This document shows, in pieces, positions 11,949 through 22,814 of a stretch of DNA of 64,000 bases. The notes under the pieces were generated by a model. That model ran no database searches, was not told the DNA's origin, and saw only the letters and a program-made list of their open reading frames with translations. The position numbers and the translations under genes were made by a program. Origin of the DNA: Tolypocladium sp. Sup5 PDA-1 (taxonomy: Eukaryota; Ascomycota; Sordariomycetes; Hypocreales; Ophiocordycipitaceae); NCBI GenBank assembly GCA_000750105.3, contig JPHH03000058.1:62001-126000 (forward strand), written 5' to 3'. The first letter of the stretch is position 1. Each line of letters opens with the position of its first letter.

Positions 11949-12455
11949 ATGGACAGCAAACCCACCGCGACGGCCGACGCGGCCCCAGGCGGCCCACAGG
12001 CCGTGGACGAGGCCCAGATACAGGAGGCAATGAAGCGGCTCAAGCTCCTACATATTAAAGTACGTTCCAGCCTTTGCCGTCCTAAGATATACCTCAGGAG
12101 GCCGTCAAACTAATGTTGCTGTCCCTTCAGGAGCGACTCCTGCGAGACACAATTCCCAGGATGATCGAGCCGTTGGTCAAGAAACACCCCTCCCGTGAGT
12201 AGTCTCCGCCGCCTTCGCGGCTGGACATAGTGTACTGACCGCGAAACCCGTGCAGCCGACGTCATGTTCAACGCCTTTATGAAGGCCGTCACCGAAGCTC
12301 AGGCCGAGGTCAGCGAGTTTACGGAGCTCATGAGGGACGAAAAGACCAAGCAGGTGTTTGCTCAGGCCGACAAGAGCCGGGAGGAGAATCCGTTCGGCAT
12401 CAAGCCCTGGAGACACATGGACCACCCAAACTGGTTCTACATGGACAAGGACTGA
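11949..12455 (+). CDS. Conserved 124-aa protein, possibly Mediator-related
   Basis: Three exons (11949-12059, 12131-12194, 12256-12455) sum to exactly 125 codons with the stop. The introns have good GTACGT and GTGAGT donors and CAG acceptors. The protein is acidic-basic and mostly helical: an N-terminal disordered 18 residues, a helix with IQEAMKRLKLLHIKERLL, then FMKAVTEAQAEVSEFTELM, and a conserved-looking end NPFGIKPWRHMDHPNW. It has no signal peptide or membrane segment. Its size and helix pattern recall the short fungal family annotated as Mediator subunit Med15-like, which would place it in RNA polymerase II transcription, but I hold that assignment only weakly. It starts a plus-strand run with eL34 and the complex I assembly factor. 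Confidence 0.72.
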
Positions 12456-13150
12456 ACTTGTTCGACAAATGTATATCAGTATTCTTACAATGCTTTGGAT
12501 TATGACGCGGCAAATGAATGAAATGACAATACCACCATGCTGGGCATCAAGGAATCTCAAACCGTGTCTCGTGGGTAGATTCCCCTGCATTGATTCGAGA
12601 ACGGTATGCCTCGCATTCGGATTATGCTAGGTACTTGCTAGAGGCTGCCAGTTGCTACCGAAATGGCATCAGAATCGGACGCGACGTTGAGATTCATGAC
12701 CACGACCTTGAGTCCGAAGCCCTGGTCATGGCTCCGAGCCATGCCCAAGCAGACAGGCTCCTTGTTGACGCAAGACGCATCCTTCAAAAGTTAGGCGGTT
12801 ATGACCGGTGTTCCAGCAAAAAGCACATATAAAACTCATTGCGGTCTTTCAAGTCTCATCACACAATTGACTTGAATCCATATCTCGCAGTTTTCTGCTT
12901 CCTGAGCCATGGACAGCTGGTGATGGCTCCATGACTGTCGCGGCCCCACCATCAATTCAGTCTTGCGACGAGTTTGAAGCGCTGTCATCACGTGACTCAG
13001 CGGTGGACTCCAATCCGGCTTTGCCCCGTTCTGATTCGTCGGCTTAGCGGGCACAATCCGTCCTTCCACCCACACAAATTTTCCCCAAATCTCGAAATTC
13101 CTCGTTCTTGGTGAGATCCTCATCGCACACTCCCAGCACGATCAGCAACC
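12456..13150. other. Spacer and eL34 promoter
   Basis: About 700 bp with no supported coding sequence. The last 250 bp is the likely promoter and leader of the ribosomal protein gene. Confidence 0.5.
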
Positions 13151-13848
13151 ATGGTGTCCCAACGAGTTACCTACCGCCGCCGCAACCCGTGAGTGCCCTC
13201 CTGGATACACTGTCGATTCGACTGAGGCGCAATTGTACTTGCGTTTCTTGCGACGGCATGGACTGACTGGATTCCGCACAGCTACAACACTCGATCCAAC
13301 CGGACCCGAGTCATCAAGACTCCCGGTGGCGAGCTGCGACTGTTGCACATCAAGAAGCGCGGCACCGTCCCCAAGTGCGGCGACTGCGGCTCCAAGCTCT
13401 CTGGCGTAAGTGGCCCTCGACTCGATGCCGGCAATGGCAATGGCAATTCGCGGCAGGAAGAGGGGTGCGGGACAGCGATGAATCGACAGGCTGTGCCCTG
13501 CGATGGCCGACGACAGCGACCCGAATCGACATGAAGGCTCTGCGTCTACACTGCCACCATGGCCGGCGTGCTGCGAGGACGAACTGCCGCGAATTGCCAC
13601 CCCCGAGAATCATACGAACAGCTTCGAGTGCAGAGGGACTGACAGCGTTCTCCATTTAGATCCCCGCCCTCCGCCCCCGAGAGTACGCCCAGATCTCCAA
13701 GCCCCAGAAGACCGTCCAGCGAGCCTACGGCGGTTCGAGATGCGGTGGCTGCGTTCGTGACCGCATTGTCCGCGCCTTCCTCATCGAGGAGCAGAAGATC
13801 GTCAAGAAGGTGCTGAAGGAGCAGGAGCAGAGCCAGAAGAAGAAATAA
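13151..13848 (+). CDS. RPL34: 60S ribosomal protein eL34
   Basis: Structural protein of the large ribosomal subunit. Exons 13151-13188, 13282-13405 and 13660-13848 give 116 aa, the normal size. The N-terminus MVSQRVTYRRRNP and the motif YNTRSNRTRVIKTPGG are diagnostic, and zinc-ribbon pairs C-G-D-C and C-G-G-C are seen. The first intron splits the codon for Pro13, leaving a very short first exon as is usual in fungal ribosomal protein genes; the second intron is 254 nt. The C-terminal tail is lysine-rich (KVLKEQEQSQKKK). Likely strongly expressed and growth-regulated, though no specific element was identified. Confidence 0.96.
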
Positions 13849-14435
13849 GCATATTTCGACGACGGGGTGGGCTTTCTGCGCGGTATGGCAAGGAACTTTT
13901 GAGGGGACTGGTTCATTGCTTTGGTGTTCATTAGGGCAAAAGGGACTGCATGATACATCCGGGGGCTGGCCGGAGGCCTGTCTTCTGCTGTCTTTAGGAC
14001 TGCAACCTCCTCTTGGTGGTTTGAAATGTGACGAAACATCAAGCTGGCACGAATTCGTCTGGTCATATGTGAAGTGGCGGGCTGGGCGTGGTGAGACCGC
14101 CACGCCGGAGCGTAGAAGTCGGCGGATGTCCATGGCTTGCAGCCAGGTTGTATAGATGCAACTGTGGCGATCCCTTGATTTTCATCACGGCCAAGGTGCC
14201 ACAGTGCCGCTGGGTTTGTGTATGATTACTTTAGAATTGGGCGATGCGGCTTGGCTGACAAGGGCGTAGCATTCTGGCGTGCTGGCCATGACGTGTGGAG
14301 GACGTATGTATTCTTGTCACCCCAAATTTCGTCCAGAAACAAAGTGCACGTCTTCCCGTCCTCCAACAACCACCTACGACCCATTGTCTGGTTCGCAATG
14401 CGCACTCAAATATAGCGCATTACTCTATCATCATA
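13849..14435. other. Spacer between eL34 and the NDUFAF3-like gene
   Basis: Contains the 3' region of eL34 and the promoter of the next gene. No supported coding or RNA feature. Confidence 0.5.
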
Positions 14436-15244
14436 ATGCGCTGCTTCACGCGACAGTGTAGCGGCCTGCGCAGTCTGCGCGCCGCCGTGCGCAGCGATGC
14501 TGCACGGTTACGGCACCCAGCGACCTCTGCCATCACACCACAGGCATCCCTGCCATCACGACTCAGCTGGCCGTCTGGGTGCTGCCCTCGACTGATGCAC
14601 ACGACGACACCAGCCTGGCGGTCACGGAAGGAAGCGCCGCGAGAGCCCCAGCCGACCGACCTCAACGAACTGAACGTCCTGGGAAACGTGCCTGCGCCGT
14701 CGACGTCTGTGGATGTGTGCATGTACGACGGCTTCGGGCTGAACAGCGGCGTCACAATTTCGGACGGGAATGGGGCGCTGCTCGTCAACGGAGAGGCCTT
14801 TGCGTGGCGGCCATGGGAGACGAAGGGGGCGATGGAGCTGGTCAACAAGAAGGGCCAGTTTGAGCTCCCGGCGGAAGCATTCGGGCTGTTTGACTTGCTC
14901 TGGCCACGACCAGGTATGCTTGCGTCCTTTTTTTTTGCCCTAGGATTGATCCATTGCGCCTTGCTGGTGACTGGAGCCTCGGGCGGAAAGTTGCTGTTGC
15001 CTTGCGCAGTAATAGCTAACGGGGCGTTATGGCAGACTTGCTGGTCATCGGCGTGGGCAAGCACAACCTGCCACTGAGTCCGCAGACGAGGCGGCACATT
15101 TCGGAGCTGGGTCTGCGGGTAGAGGTTCTGGACACGAGGAACGCGGCGGCGCAGTTCAACCTCCTAGCAACGGAGCGCGGTGTCTCCGATGTGGCGGCGG
15201 CGTTGATACCCATCGGCTGGAAGGAGGGCATCGGGGCTGCATAA
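14436..15244 (+). CDS. NDUFAF3-like complex I assembly factor
   Basis: Mitochondrial protein of the MTH938/DUF498 fold, which in animals (NDUFAF3) helps assemble respiratory complex I. Two exons (14436-14913, 15036-15244) join in phase to give 228 aa. The first roughly 70 residues are Arg/Ser/Ala-rich with no acidic residues, a typical mitochondrial presequence ending near MHTTTPAWRSRK. The domain then shows VDVCMYDGFGLNSGVTISDG, NGEAFAWRPW, and after the intron the conserved DLLVIGVGKH, followed by a C-terminal GVSDVAAALIPIGWKEG. Start chosen at the ATG that opens the presequence; the frame is open further upstream but has no family features. Presence fits a fungus with complex I. Confidence 0.88.
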
Positions 15245-16387
15245 CGAGGTGGACGCGGCGGAGATGCGACCCCGGAGAACCGTTAACTTTACATCCAGGC
15301 ATGGCTGGAATGGGGTTGTATAATATCACAGGAAGAGGCACCTGGCTGCACGCAAGTTATATGCAGCCGGTACTTTGGTGGTGACAATATCCGCCATAGA
15401 CATGGATGGACTGTTACAGAATGCTCTATAAAGCTCTGCTATGTGTTGATGAACTGTCCCGTCGAGTTCACCCTGGTGAAGAATGTTCCATTATCAAACC
15501 CAGGTGGCAACTCTTTGATCTTACCCTAGTGTACTACATACCGGTACGTGGAACCATATCCATTAGTCCGTAGTAGATAATTAAACATGAAATCTACATG
15601 ATCGTCATGTCCAGCTCCTATAGTGAACCGTGACGAACGATGCCTTTCCGCGTGCGTCGGCGGTCTAGGGTAGGCATGCTGCCTAGGTACCGTTGCACCC
15701 CCGACGTGCACGCATGCGGCTCCGACACATATAGATAGATGACGGTACTGTAACATGACGGCCCCTCCCTCCTCGTGGCGGCGGCTCAGTGCAAGCCCAA
15801 TGCACAATGACGATTGGCTGGTCCAGATTGCGCCAAAGCCGGCAACCAGAGCTCCTCCCGCAACCGCATTTACGCGCATCTCGCCTCGCACTTGTGGTAC
15901 GCAATAAAACGTCCTTTCCGAGGCACAACGACACGACGCGACACTGCAGCCTCGCAGGCTCACTCTCATTCGATAACCGCGCATCTTCGTCAACGCCCGC
16001 GCTGGCCGGCTCAGAGTCTCAGCCACGCGTGTCGGCCGCCGGTGCCGCGAGCAATTACAGACCTGCTACGGCCCTTGTCGTGGCTCGCGACCGGCACCAT
16101 TTACCTCCCTTACCCAATTGCGCAATCTCGCTGCGTTGCCCGTTGATACCCAACTCGCCTCCCCAGCAGCCTTCCATTGGCAGGGACGGAGTGGTCTGGC
16201 AGCAAACGTCGTGAGAGGCCGTGTCGGCAGCTGCGGACTGAGCAGACCGCCGTCAGACGCTCTGTCATACCAAGCTCACGCTTCGCTGCCCGAGTGAGCG
16301 ACATTATCTTGCCAGCGCGACTCGGCTTGTTATCCCCTCACATATCTGGTTATATGGAGAGCCTGGCTCTCCCGAGGGATCGCAGGC
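15245..16387. other. Long promoter/leader of the hydrolase-phosphatase gene
   Basis: About 1.1 kb with several short frames on both strands and no protein features. Likely promoter plus long 5' leader; no repeat or RNA gene seen. Confidence 0.45.
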
Positions 16388-18286
16388 ATGGCAGGTGCTC
16401 GTGACTCACCAGACATCAACTCCACCGACCCTCACGCCACCGATCCTCCTCTCCTCAAGGACAACTCCGAGTTCAAGTCCTATAAGACCAGCCGCTTTGA
16501 GTACCCCGACATACGGGTCTTCTTTCGACAGCATGCCAAAGCGAGGGAACTGCCGGCTCCGTTGCCTCTGCTGGTGTGCATACCCGGCCTCGGGGGCTCC
16601 GTCGCCCAGTTCCATCCGCTCTTGAGCAGCCTCGTTGACCTGGCACCGTGCCTGGCCATCGACTACCCTGGCGGTGGCCGGTCCGGGTATGCGGTAAGGT
16701 CATGGGATGCGTACAGCCCCGAGGCGCTGCTGGAATTGCTGGAGACTGTCATCGAGGACCACCGAGACACGGATGCAGGCCAGAGCGTGGTTCTCATCGG
16801 CCATAGCATGGGAACAGCCCTGGCAGCTCGGCTCGCAAACAAAAAGGCTTCTCGCACGACCCAGCTTGCAGACCATGTCGTCGGTCTCGTCGCCATCTGT
16901 CCCACCTCTGGGCCGTGGGGCGAGTCGACGTCCACTGTCCTCCGACGACTCCTATGGATTCCCGGTTGGATATTTGCTCTGTGGCGTGCCTGGGATAGCA
17001 TGGGAGGGCCGCAGAGCCCGAGTGTTGCTCGATTCGTCGGCGAAGGCGCGGAGCCGGCGTTGAAGCTTCTGCAGTACCGTTTCAACCAGCAGAGCCGCAC
17101 GCCGGTGTGGAGGCGCATGGCCTACGGTGCTCTCCCGGTATATCAAGATGGGAAACCCATTGGAGGCATTCCCGGGCTGGACACGTGGGCCGGCCTGGAT
17201 ATTCCGGTATACCTCATCGCTGGCGAAAAGGACCACTTGACGCCGCCAAAGGAGGTGGACAACATTGTCGAAGCTATGGGCTTGGCTACTAACGGCGCAG
17301 GAGCAGAGGCTACCGAGCAGCCTGACCTCCAGAGTGCCGAGGCTGCGGCACCGGTCAGCCTATCATTGAAGCCGCAAAACCACATACCTGATGGCTCAGA
17401 TGGCCTGAAGAATGGAGATCTTGATGCCAAGAGTGTTGATCAAGCAGACATACTCGATGACTCGCACGACGACCCGTCGACGCCCCTCGAGTCTGAATCT
17501 CCATCGTTGATGGGATCGCCCGCTCCTCTTCCATCTCAACCGCAGCATCCTCCCAAGGTGGTCCAGTCCATCGTCATACCCGCGCCGGCGAACCACGCCC
17601 TGCTCTACATGCCGCGCTCTGCCAGGGCTCTGGCCGGCCTGATATCCGACTTCCTCGCGACAAACATCACGGGAAGGCTTTCTCTCGCCTGGCAGCTGCA
17701 ATATCTCTCGCGCGAGGGCAAGTGGGACGTGAAGAACCTCATCAAGTGGAAGTCTGTCGCGCCAGTCTCGGAGCTCATCGGACTCCAAGGCCAGCCAATT
17801 TTCCGCGCCATGAAGACGCTGCGTGAGGCCGACGATGTGCACTGCCCCACGGCCTTTGTTGAGAAATGGGGCTCGGTCGTCAAGGACGTCATCGACATCT
17901 CCAAGGACCAGCCCGTGTACGACCCCCGAGGACTGGAGCGCGGCGGCGTGCACTACCACAAGTTCCCCACCGTCTCCAAGATCCCTCCGCACACGCACGA
18001 GGTCGAGGCATTCATCGACCTCGTCGACAAGCTGCGCGATGCCCAGAAGGAGCGAGCCGTAGCGGAGGCGTGGGAGGACGCCGATAAATGCGTCGTCGGC
18101 GTACACTGCCACTACGGCTTCAACCGCACGGGGTACTTTATCGTGTGCTATCTCGTTGAGCGGTGCGGCTTTGCGCTGTCGGACGCCATCGAGGCGTTTG
18201 CCAGGGCAAGGCCCAACGGCATACGCCATTCGCACTTTTTGGACCGGCTGTATGTGCGGTACAACATCGACGAGGCACGGGGATAG
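16388..18286 (+). CDS. Alpha/beta-hydrolase fused to dual-specificity phosphatase
   Basis: A single uninterrupted 632-aa frame with two enzyme domains. Residues about 55-290 form an alpha/beta-hydrolase: the oxyanion strand CIPGLGGS, the nucleophile elbow GHSMG with Ser140, and an acid-turn region YLIAGEKDHLTPP near 275. A linker of about 100 residues (290-390), rich in Ser, Pro, Asp and Glu, interrupts the fold before a likely catalytic His in PAPANHALLY (about 398). Residues about 440-632 are a cysteine-based phosphatase: the P-loop HCHYGFNRTG (Cys574, Arg580) fits HC-x5-R and is closest to the RNA 5'-triphosphatase/capping-enzyme type. The substrate of either half is not readable from sequence; lipid or protein ester and phospho-protein or RNA are all possible. 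The hydrolase could act on what the phosphatase releases or the reverse; that is inference. Confidence 0.85.
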   Translation: MAGARDSPDINSTDPHATDPPLLKDNSEFKSYKTSRFEYPDIRVFFRQHAKARELPAPLPLLVCIPGLGGSVAQFHPLLSSLVDLAPCLAIDYPGGGRSGYAVRSWDAYSPEALLELLETVIEDHRDTDAGQSVVLIGHSMGTALAARLANKKASRTTQLADHVVGLVAICPTSGPWGESTSTVLRRLLWIPGWIFALWRAWDSMGGPQSPSVARFVGEGAEPALKLLQYRFNQQSRTPVWRRMAYGALPVYQDGKPIGGIPGLDTWAGLDIPVYLIAGEKDHLTPPKEVDNIVEAMGLATNGAGAEATEQPDLQSAEAAAPVSLSLKPQNHIPDGSDGLKNGDLDAKSVDQADILDDSHDDPSTPLESESPSLMGSPAPLPSQPQHPPKVVQSIVIPAPANHALLYMPRSARALAGLISDFLATNITGRLSLAWQLQYLSREGKWDVKNLIKWKSVAPVSELIGLQGQPIFRAMKTLREADDVHCPTAFVEKWGSVVKDVIDISKDQPVYDPRGLERGGVHYHKFPTVSKIPPHTHEVEAFIDLVDKLRDAQKERAVAEAWEDADKCVVGVHCHYGFNRTGYFIVCYLVERCGFALSDAIEAFARARPNGIRHSHFLDRLYVRYNIDEARG

Positions 18287-18665
18287 TAAATATGACAGAG
18301 CTGAACGACAGGAGCCCATCAGCTGCTTGAGGAGAAGGCAATCGAGTGAATAGATGGGCGATACTCGAGCCTAGGAGCATGGAAAATCGGAAGGGCGTTC
18401 AAATCGGATAGGGTTATAGACGGCGCAGTCAGATTGGTCAACTGGGCAATCAGCGGATATTGGAAATTGGTTTGTTTCTTTCTAGGATGCTTTCTCTCTA
18501 CTGTTCGAGAGTATTCTTCGCTCGGCTATTCTATTCGAGTCTCCCTCTTAAAATGCAGCGGCAAGCTTCAAGGTCTCGTTCTACGAATGTCGTATGCTCG
18601 TATCCAAAAACATCTGCGCCATTCTAAATGCCACAAGAGCAATGCCATCGCACTCTATCAGAGTC
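18287..18665. other. Convergent 3' spacer
   Basis: Shared 3' region between the hydrolase-phosphatase gene and the alkaline phosphatase gene. Nothing coding; both polyadenylation regions must lie here. Confidence 0.55.
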
Positions 18666-20450
18666 TTATGCACTCTCCGCAATATGATATTCACTCCCCC
18701 ACTCCACAGCCGTGCTGTCCGCGCCAATCGCCTGCAGGTTAGTCTTGCCCATCTTGTCCTTCAGCTCCTCGGTGATCTCGTCGACATCGACATCGAGGTA
18801 GTGGCTCAGGAACTTTCCGACATCGGTGTTCTCGACGTTGCCGCGAATCTTGTCCGTCTCCGGGCCGCCGGAGCTGTAGATGTTGACGTCGACGGCCGTG
18901 TGGCCGTGGGTGCTCCATCCGATGTGGGCGCGCAGGGAGATGATGGCGGCAAAGGTGTTGATGGAGGCCGCGGGGTCCTTGATGAGGAGAGCGAGCTCCT
19001 CGTCGGTTGCGTCAGAGATGCCAAGTCCAGAGACGATGAGTTCATCGTTGATCCAGGCCTTGAGGTCCTCGTCGGAAAGAGAGGAAGGCTGGCGGGCGAC
19101 GTAGTCTTGCAGTGTGGCGGCGAGCTTCTCGCATGATGCGGATGCGTTGGCGAGGACCTGAGGATACCAGTTGTAGACGGGGAGGTGGCCGGGCTCCTGA
19201 AGCGCAGTGGCGAGGCCGCCCGTCTCGTGGTCGCTGGTGGCGACGAGAACACCCTCTGTCTTGCTCTGGCCGATAAAGTCCATGACGGCCTTGAAGGCCT
19301 TGTCATATTCGAGGACCTCACGGACCTGTGCGGCAGGATCGTTGATGTGGCCGGCGTGGTCGATGCGGCTGCCCTCGATCATGAGGAAGAATCCCCTGTC
19401 GCTCTCGGCCGTGGCCTTTTCGAGGGCGCGCAGCGCAGTCTGGGCCATCTCGCTGAGGCTGGGGTAGACGTCGTCCATATTCTTTCGGTCTAGTTCAAAT
19501 GGCACGTCTGTCGGAGCAAATAGACCCAACATGGGCAACTTGACATCCTCGCCACCTTTGAGAGCATCAAATCCCGCACGGCTGTCGACGTAACTCCAGC
19601 CAAACTTGTCCTGGGCCAGTGCAGCCACGTCGACATCATCCATTCGGCAGCTCCCAGCAGTGGTGTTAGGCAAGAAGTGGCACCGGCCGCCGCCGAGCAT
19701 GAGGTCAACCGAACGTCCCAGGACTCCGTCGCCAATCTCCTGCAGCGCAATGTCGTCTTGCATCTGCCGGCCTAGGACGTGGCTTGCGAAGCACGCGGGC
19801 GTAGCATCCGTGATATCCGTCGTGACCACCAAGCTTGTCATGTATCCTGCCCTCTTGGCGGCCTCGAGAACGGATCCGCAGGGCTCATAGTCTGGCAGCA
19901 CGGAGATGGCGCCGTTGTAGCTCTTCTTGCCGCAAGCAAACGCCGTGGCACCGGCGGCGCTGTCCGTGACGAGGGAGTTGCTGGACCGGGTGCGGCTCGA
20001 GCCCCAAAAGTGCTTGTCGAGGACGAGCGTGTCGTCCTCGGGCAGGCCATCGACGAGCTGGCGGTAGCTTCGAGTCAGGGAGAGGGATGCAGGACCCATG
20101 CCGTCGGAGACCATGAAGACGAGGTTGCGCTTGGCGGAGCGGGAGCCATGGTTGGACGTCTGCTGGCTGTGCTGGGCCCAGACGGCCAGGACGATGATGG
20201 CGGCGGTGGCAACGAGGGCCCAGACAAAGATGCCGGCCTCGCGGATGCGTGACCAGCGGCGGCTCTTATTGCTGGTGGTGGTGGTGGTGGTGTTGCCATC
20301 CTCATGGCTAGATGTTTGGCCCCCGCCAGGCAAGAGAGGCCTTCTCAAGTCGGACACCTGGTAGTCTCGCGGGTTAGCCTGCTGGTACGTCTTCTGTAGG
20401 GGACGACAATAGTAAAGGCGGGCACGTACCATGCTGGCAGGTCTCGGCAT
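18666..20450 (-). CDS. PHO8: Vacuolar alkaline phosphatase, Pho8 type
   Basis: Repressible alkaline phosphatase that hydrolyses phosphomonoesters in the vacuole. The protein begins MPRPASM, followed by a 72-nt intron (20358-20429) with a GTACGT donor, GCTAAC branch site and CAG acceptor; since 72 is a multiple of three, the frame is open through it and 24 false residues are easily included. The spliced form is 570 aa. It has a basic cytosolic tail, one membrane segment at about 50-68 (type II anchor as in yeast Pho8), the metal-binding DGMG (Asp92), the active-site DSAAGATA (Ser140), and metal ligands in RIDHAGH, SDHETGG and THGHTAVDV. Phosphate-dependent control is expected from the family; no Pho4-type site was assigned. 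Confidence 0.93.
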   Translation of the reverse strand: MPRPASMVRARLYYCRPLQKTYQQANPRDYQVSDLRRPLLPGGGQTSSHEDGNTTTTTTSNKSRRWSRIREAGIFVWALVATAAIIVLAVWAQHSQQTSNHGSRSAKRNLVFMVSDGMGPASLSLTRSYRQLVDGLPEDDTLVLDKHFWGSSRTRSSNSLVTDSAAGATAFACGKKSYNGAISVLPDYEPCGSVLEAAKRAGYMTSLVVTTDITDATPACFASHVLGRQMQDDIALQEIGDGVLGRSVDLMLGGGRCHFLPNTTAGSCRMDDVDVAALAQDKFGWSYVDSRAGFDALKGGEDVKLPMLGLFAPTDVPFELDRKNMDDVYPSLSEMAQTALRALEKATAESDRGFFLMIEGSRIDHAGHINDPAAQVREVLEYDKAFKAVMDFIGQSKTEGVLVATSDHETGGLATALQEPGHLPVYNWYPQVLANASASCEKLAATLQDYVARQPSSLSDEDLKAWINDELIVSGLGISDATDEELALLIKDPAASINTFAAIISLRAHIGWSTHGHTAVDVNIYSSGGPETDKIRGNVENTDVGKFLSHYLDVDVDEITEELKDKMGKTNLQAIGADSTAVEWGSEYHIAESA

Positions 20451-21078
20451 CCTTGAGGCCTGCAGTTGTAGATGGTGTCGTTGCGGTTCGGGCGACAACC
20501 GAGAGAAGAGAGAGAGATAAGCTGGGGGAATATGGGGGATATTATAGGTGTTGGCCCTGATGGCTGTGACGATGGGCTCCGCAGCCAGGCGCTTGACCCG
20601 CTGAAGCCAAGCACGCACAAGCCTTCAGTGGCGGGGTTCAGGGATCAGCTGCAGCACGCACGGGACCGGGGGTGGCCCCTCCACTCCAACTCCAGCTCCC
20701 GTCAGCTGCAGCCTCAGTTCCTCATTCACACTTCACCGTCCGCCTCTGAGATGCATGGATGCCCTCATCAAGCAAATGGCTGTCTGAGTTTAGGTAATGT
20801 GACGCATTATGGTACTTTCTCGGCAGCAATGGTGACGGGCTGCTCCATTCTCTGTACTCTTAATGTTGTCTACTCGAACCGGTTCAGCAATTCGGCCAAG
20901 ACTGTCAAGCAACCCCGTCGTGACACAGGCCAAAGTACGAAGTACGTTGTCATATACTCCGTAAGTCATGATGATATGCTTCTTTATCAGCTGGACGCCG
21001 TCGCTGATGCATCCGCGAGCTCAGTTCGACAAAGTCCGCCGTCCTCTTTCAATCTTTCCAAGCCAGCTACCTTGCAAA
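20451..21078. other. Promoter of the alkaline phosphatase gene and MFS 3' region
   Basis: Non-coding spacer between two minus-strand genes. It has a close pair of the 9-bp motif: TACGAAGTA at 20936-20944 and TACTCCGTA at 20955-20963. Confidence 0.5.
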
Positions 21079-22814
21079 TCAAGTTACATACCGGAAGCTG
21101 CGGTGGTTGTCGCCCTCATGCGTAACATCGACTTCAGCGCCTGGGTCAACTGGCCCGTACAGCCTGTCCCTGCGCCGGTTCTCGCAGCTGAGGGCAACGT
21201 GCATGCCGAGAGCAAGTATGACTATCAGGCTAGTCAGGCCGCAGCCGATGGCGCAGCCTTTGGTGTAGAAGGGTCTAAGTTACGAGTCAGAGTCGAGAAT
21301 TCCCCACGCGATACTTACATGCCAGCTTCGACTTACCCATCGCCTCGAGGGAACACTACGCTGCTGATAAACGACGAGCACTGCCCGAGGGTCAAGAAGA
21401 TGGCAAGGCCGGCGCCCTTCTTAGAGTCGCCGCCTTGGTTGTTCAAGATCCAGGTGAGGTTGATGGACAGCGCCGGAAATACGCCGCAAGCCGCCAGCCA
21501 GACGCCAGCGTACCGGGCACCCGCCCTGTTCTCGTCCTGGATGCCCGCGAGCAGCCCATAGCCAACTACTCCCATGGCAGCAGTGCCGGCTACGACAAAG
21601 CCCCGTCTGCCGAACCTGTCCGAGATGTACGAGGCGAGCACGCAGAGGAGAAACGCGGCAAAGTACGCCGGCGCCGCCAGCCCTTGCGCCGTGACCGAGC
21701 CGTAGCCCATGTCCTTGACGATGGTGGGCAAGAAGTTGGACAGCGCGGCAAACGAGTAGTTGGCGCAGAAGTGAATGAGGGAGTGGACGTAGTTCTTGTA
21801 GTCGGTGAATCCCGCCACGACCTGCTTCCACTTGACGCCGTCCCTTGCCGTCCAGTCTTTTAGCTGCAGCCGCTCCATGGCCAGCACGCGGTCCTCGTCT
21901 GTGAGAAACCTGGCTTTGGCGGGCGAGTCAATGAGGAGGAAGTAGACCACGGGGGCAAACAGGACAGTCAAGGATCCCTCTGGAGCGCACATGTTAGCGC
22001 AAGGTCGAGGTATATCTGCATGGCCGAGTCCCCGTACCTATGATGAACAAGAGCCGCCACGGCTCCAGCGACCCGCGGATCTGCGTGATGCCGTACGCCA
22101 GGCTCGAGGCGAAGGTGTTGGCCAGGGGCGACATGCCGAGCAAAAAGGACATGCGGAAGCCAAGCTCGCGCCGCTTATACAGCATGGACAGGAAGTAGGG
22201 GGCGCCGGCGCCAAACGTCGCCTCAAAGACACCGAGGAAGCATCGCGTCACGACGAGTTCCGCCATGTTGCGGGCGGCGCCGGAGCTCATCGCGGCCGCG
22301 CCCCAGCTGCGTTGGACGTCTTGTCAGTTGTGATGGCCAGACCGGAAAACAAGGGCAGATAGCCTTACCAGACACACAGGACCGACACGTAAATGTGCGC
22401 CGGGAAGATCCTCCAGAACATGGTCGTCCACTCAAACACGACGTAGCAGATGTAGAACGAGTTGAGCACCCAGGCCCATTGCGTCGAGCCCAGGCCCAGG
22501 GCATCTTGCGCGCCGGCCGTCTTTGCGTTGCCAATGTTGCCGCGGTCCAGATACGACAAGACGTAGAGGCAGCAGACAATGGGGAGCACCCGACGGTCAA
22601 ACTGGGGGTTGAGAGCCGGTTAGTTAGCAAGTGGTGATTGACATTCCACTACATGGAACTGCAAGCTGAAGCGCGCAGGGGAGGCGGCAACACCTACGGC
22701 TCGGCGAATGCGCAGGTTGGCCTCCTCGGAGACGTGCACGGCGCCGTGTCCGGGCTCCCCGCTGACGCCGTGGATGGCCGTCTCGTCGTCTGCCTGCTTG
22801 TCCAAGTCGGTCAT
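21079..22814 (-). CDS. MFS permease, Dal5/allantoate family
   Basis: Plasma-membrane transporter of the anion:cation symporter family (Dal5, Tna1, vitamin and carboxylate permeases). Five exons (22814-22698, 22601-22369, 22306-22038, 21979-21337, 21274-21079) sum to exactly 486 codons, giving 485 aa. Seen: an acidic cytosolic N-terminus, FDRRVLPIVCCLYVLSYLDR at the first membrane segment, the conserved YLDRGNIGNA motif, about 12 membrane segments, and the family end GPFYTKGCAIGCG after the last intron. The last exon encodes ENRRRDRLYGPVDP and ends FRYVT, the usual cytosolic tail of these permeases; it would be missed if the donor at 21331-21336 were read through. Substrate unknown; small anionic compounds such as allantoate, nicotinate or a dipeptide are typical. 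Confidence 0.9.

Noticed and set aside
17396..18319. 307-codon minus-strand frame
   Set aside because: Antisense to the phosphatase half of the fusion gene, whose catalytic motif is clear on the plus strand.
20358..20450. Longer alkaline phosphatase N-terminus without splicing
   Set aside because: The GTACGT donor, GCTAAC branch and CAG acceptor at a typical length favour splicing; the added peptide has no family counterpart that I know of.
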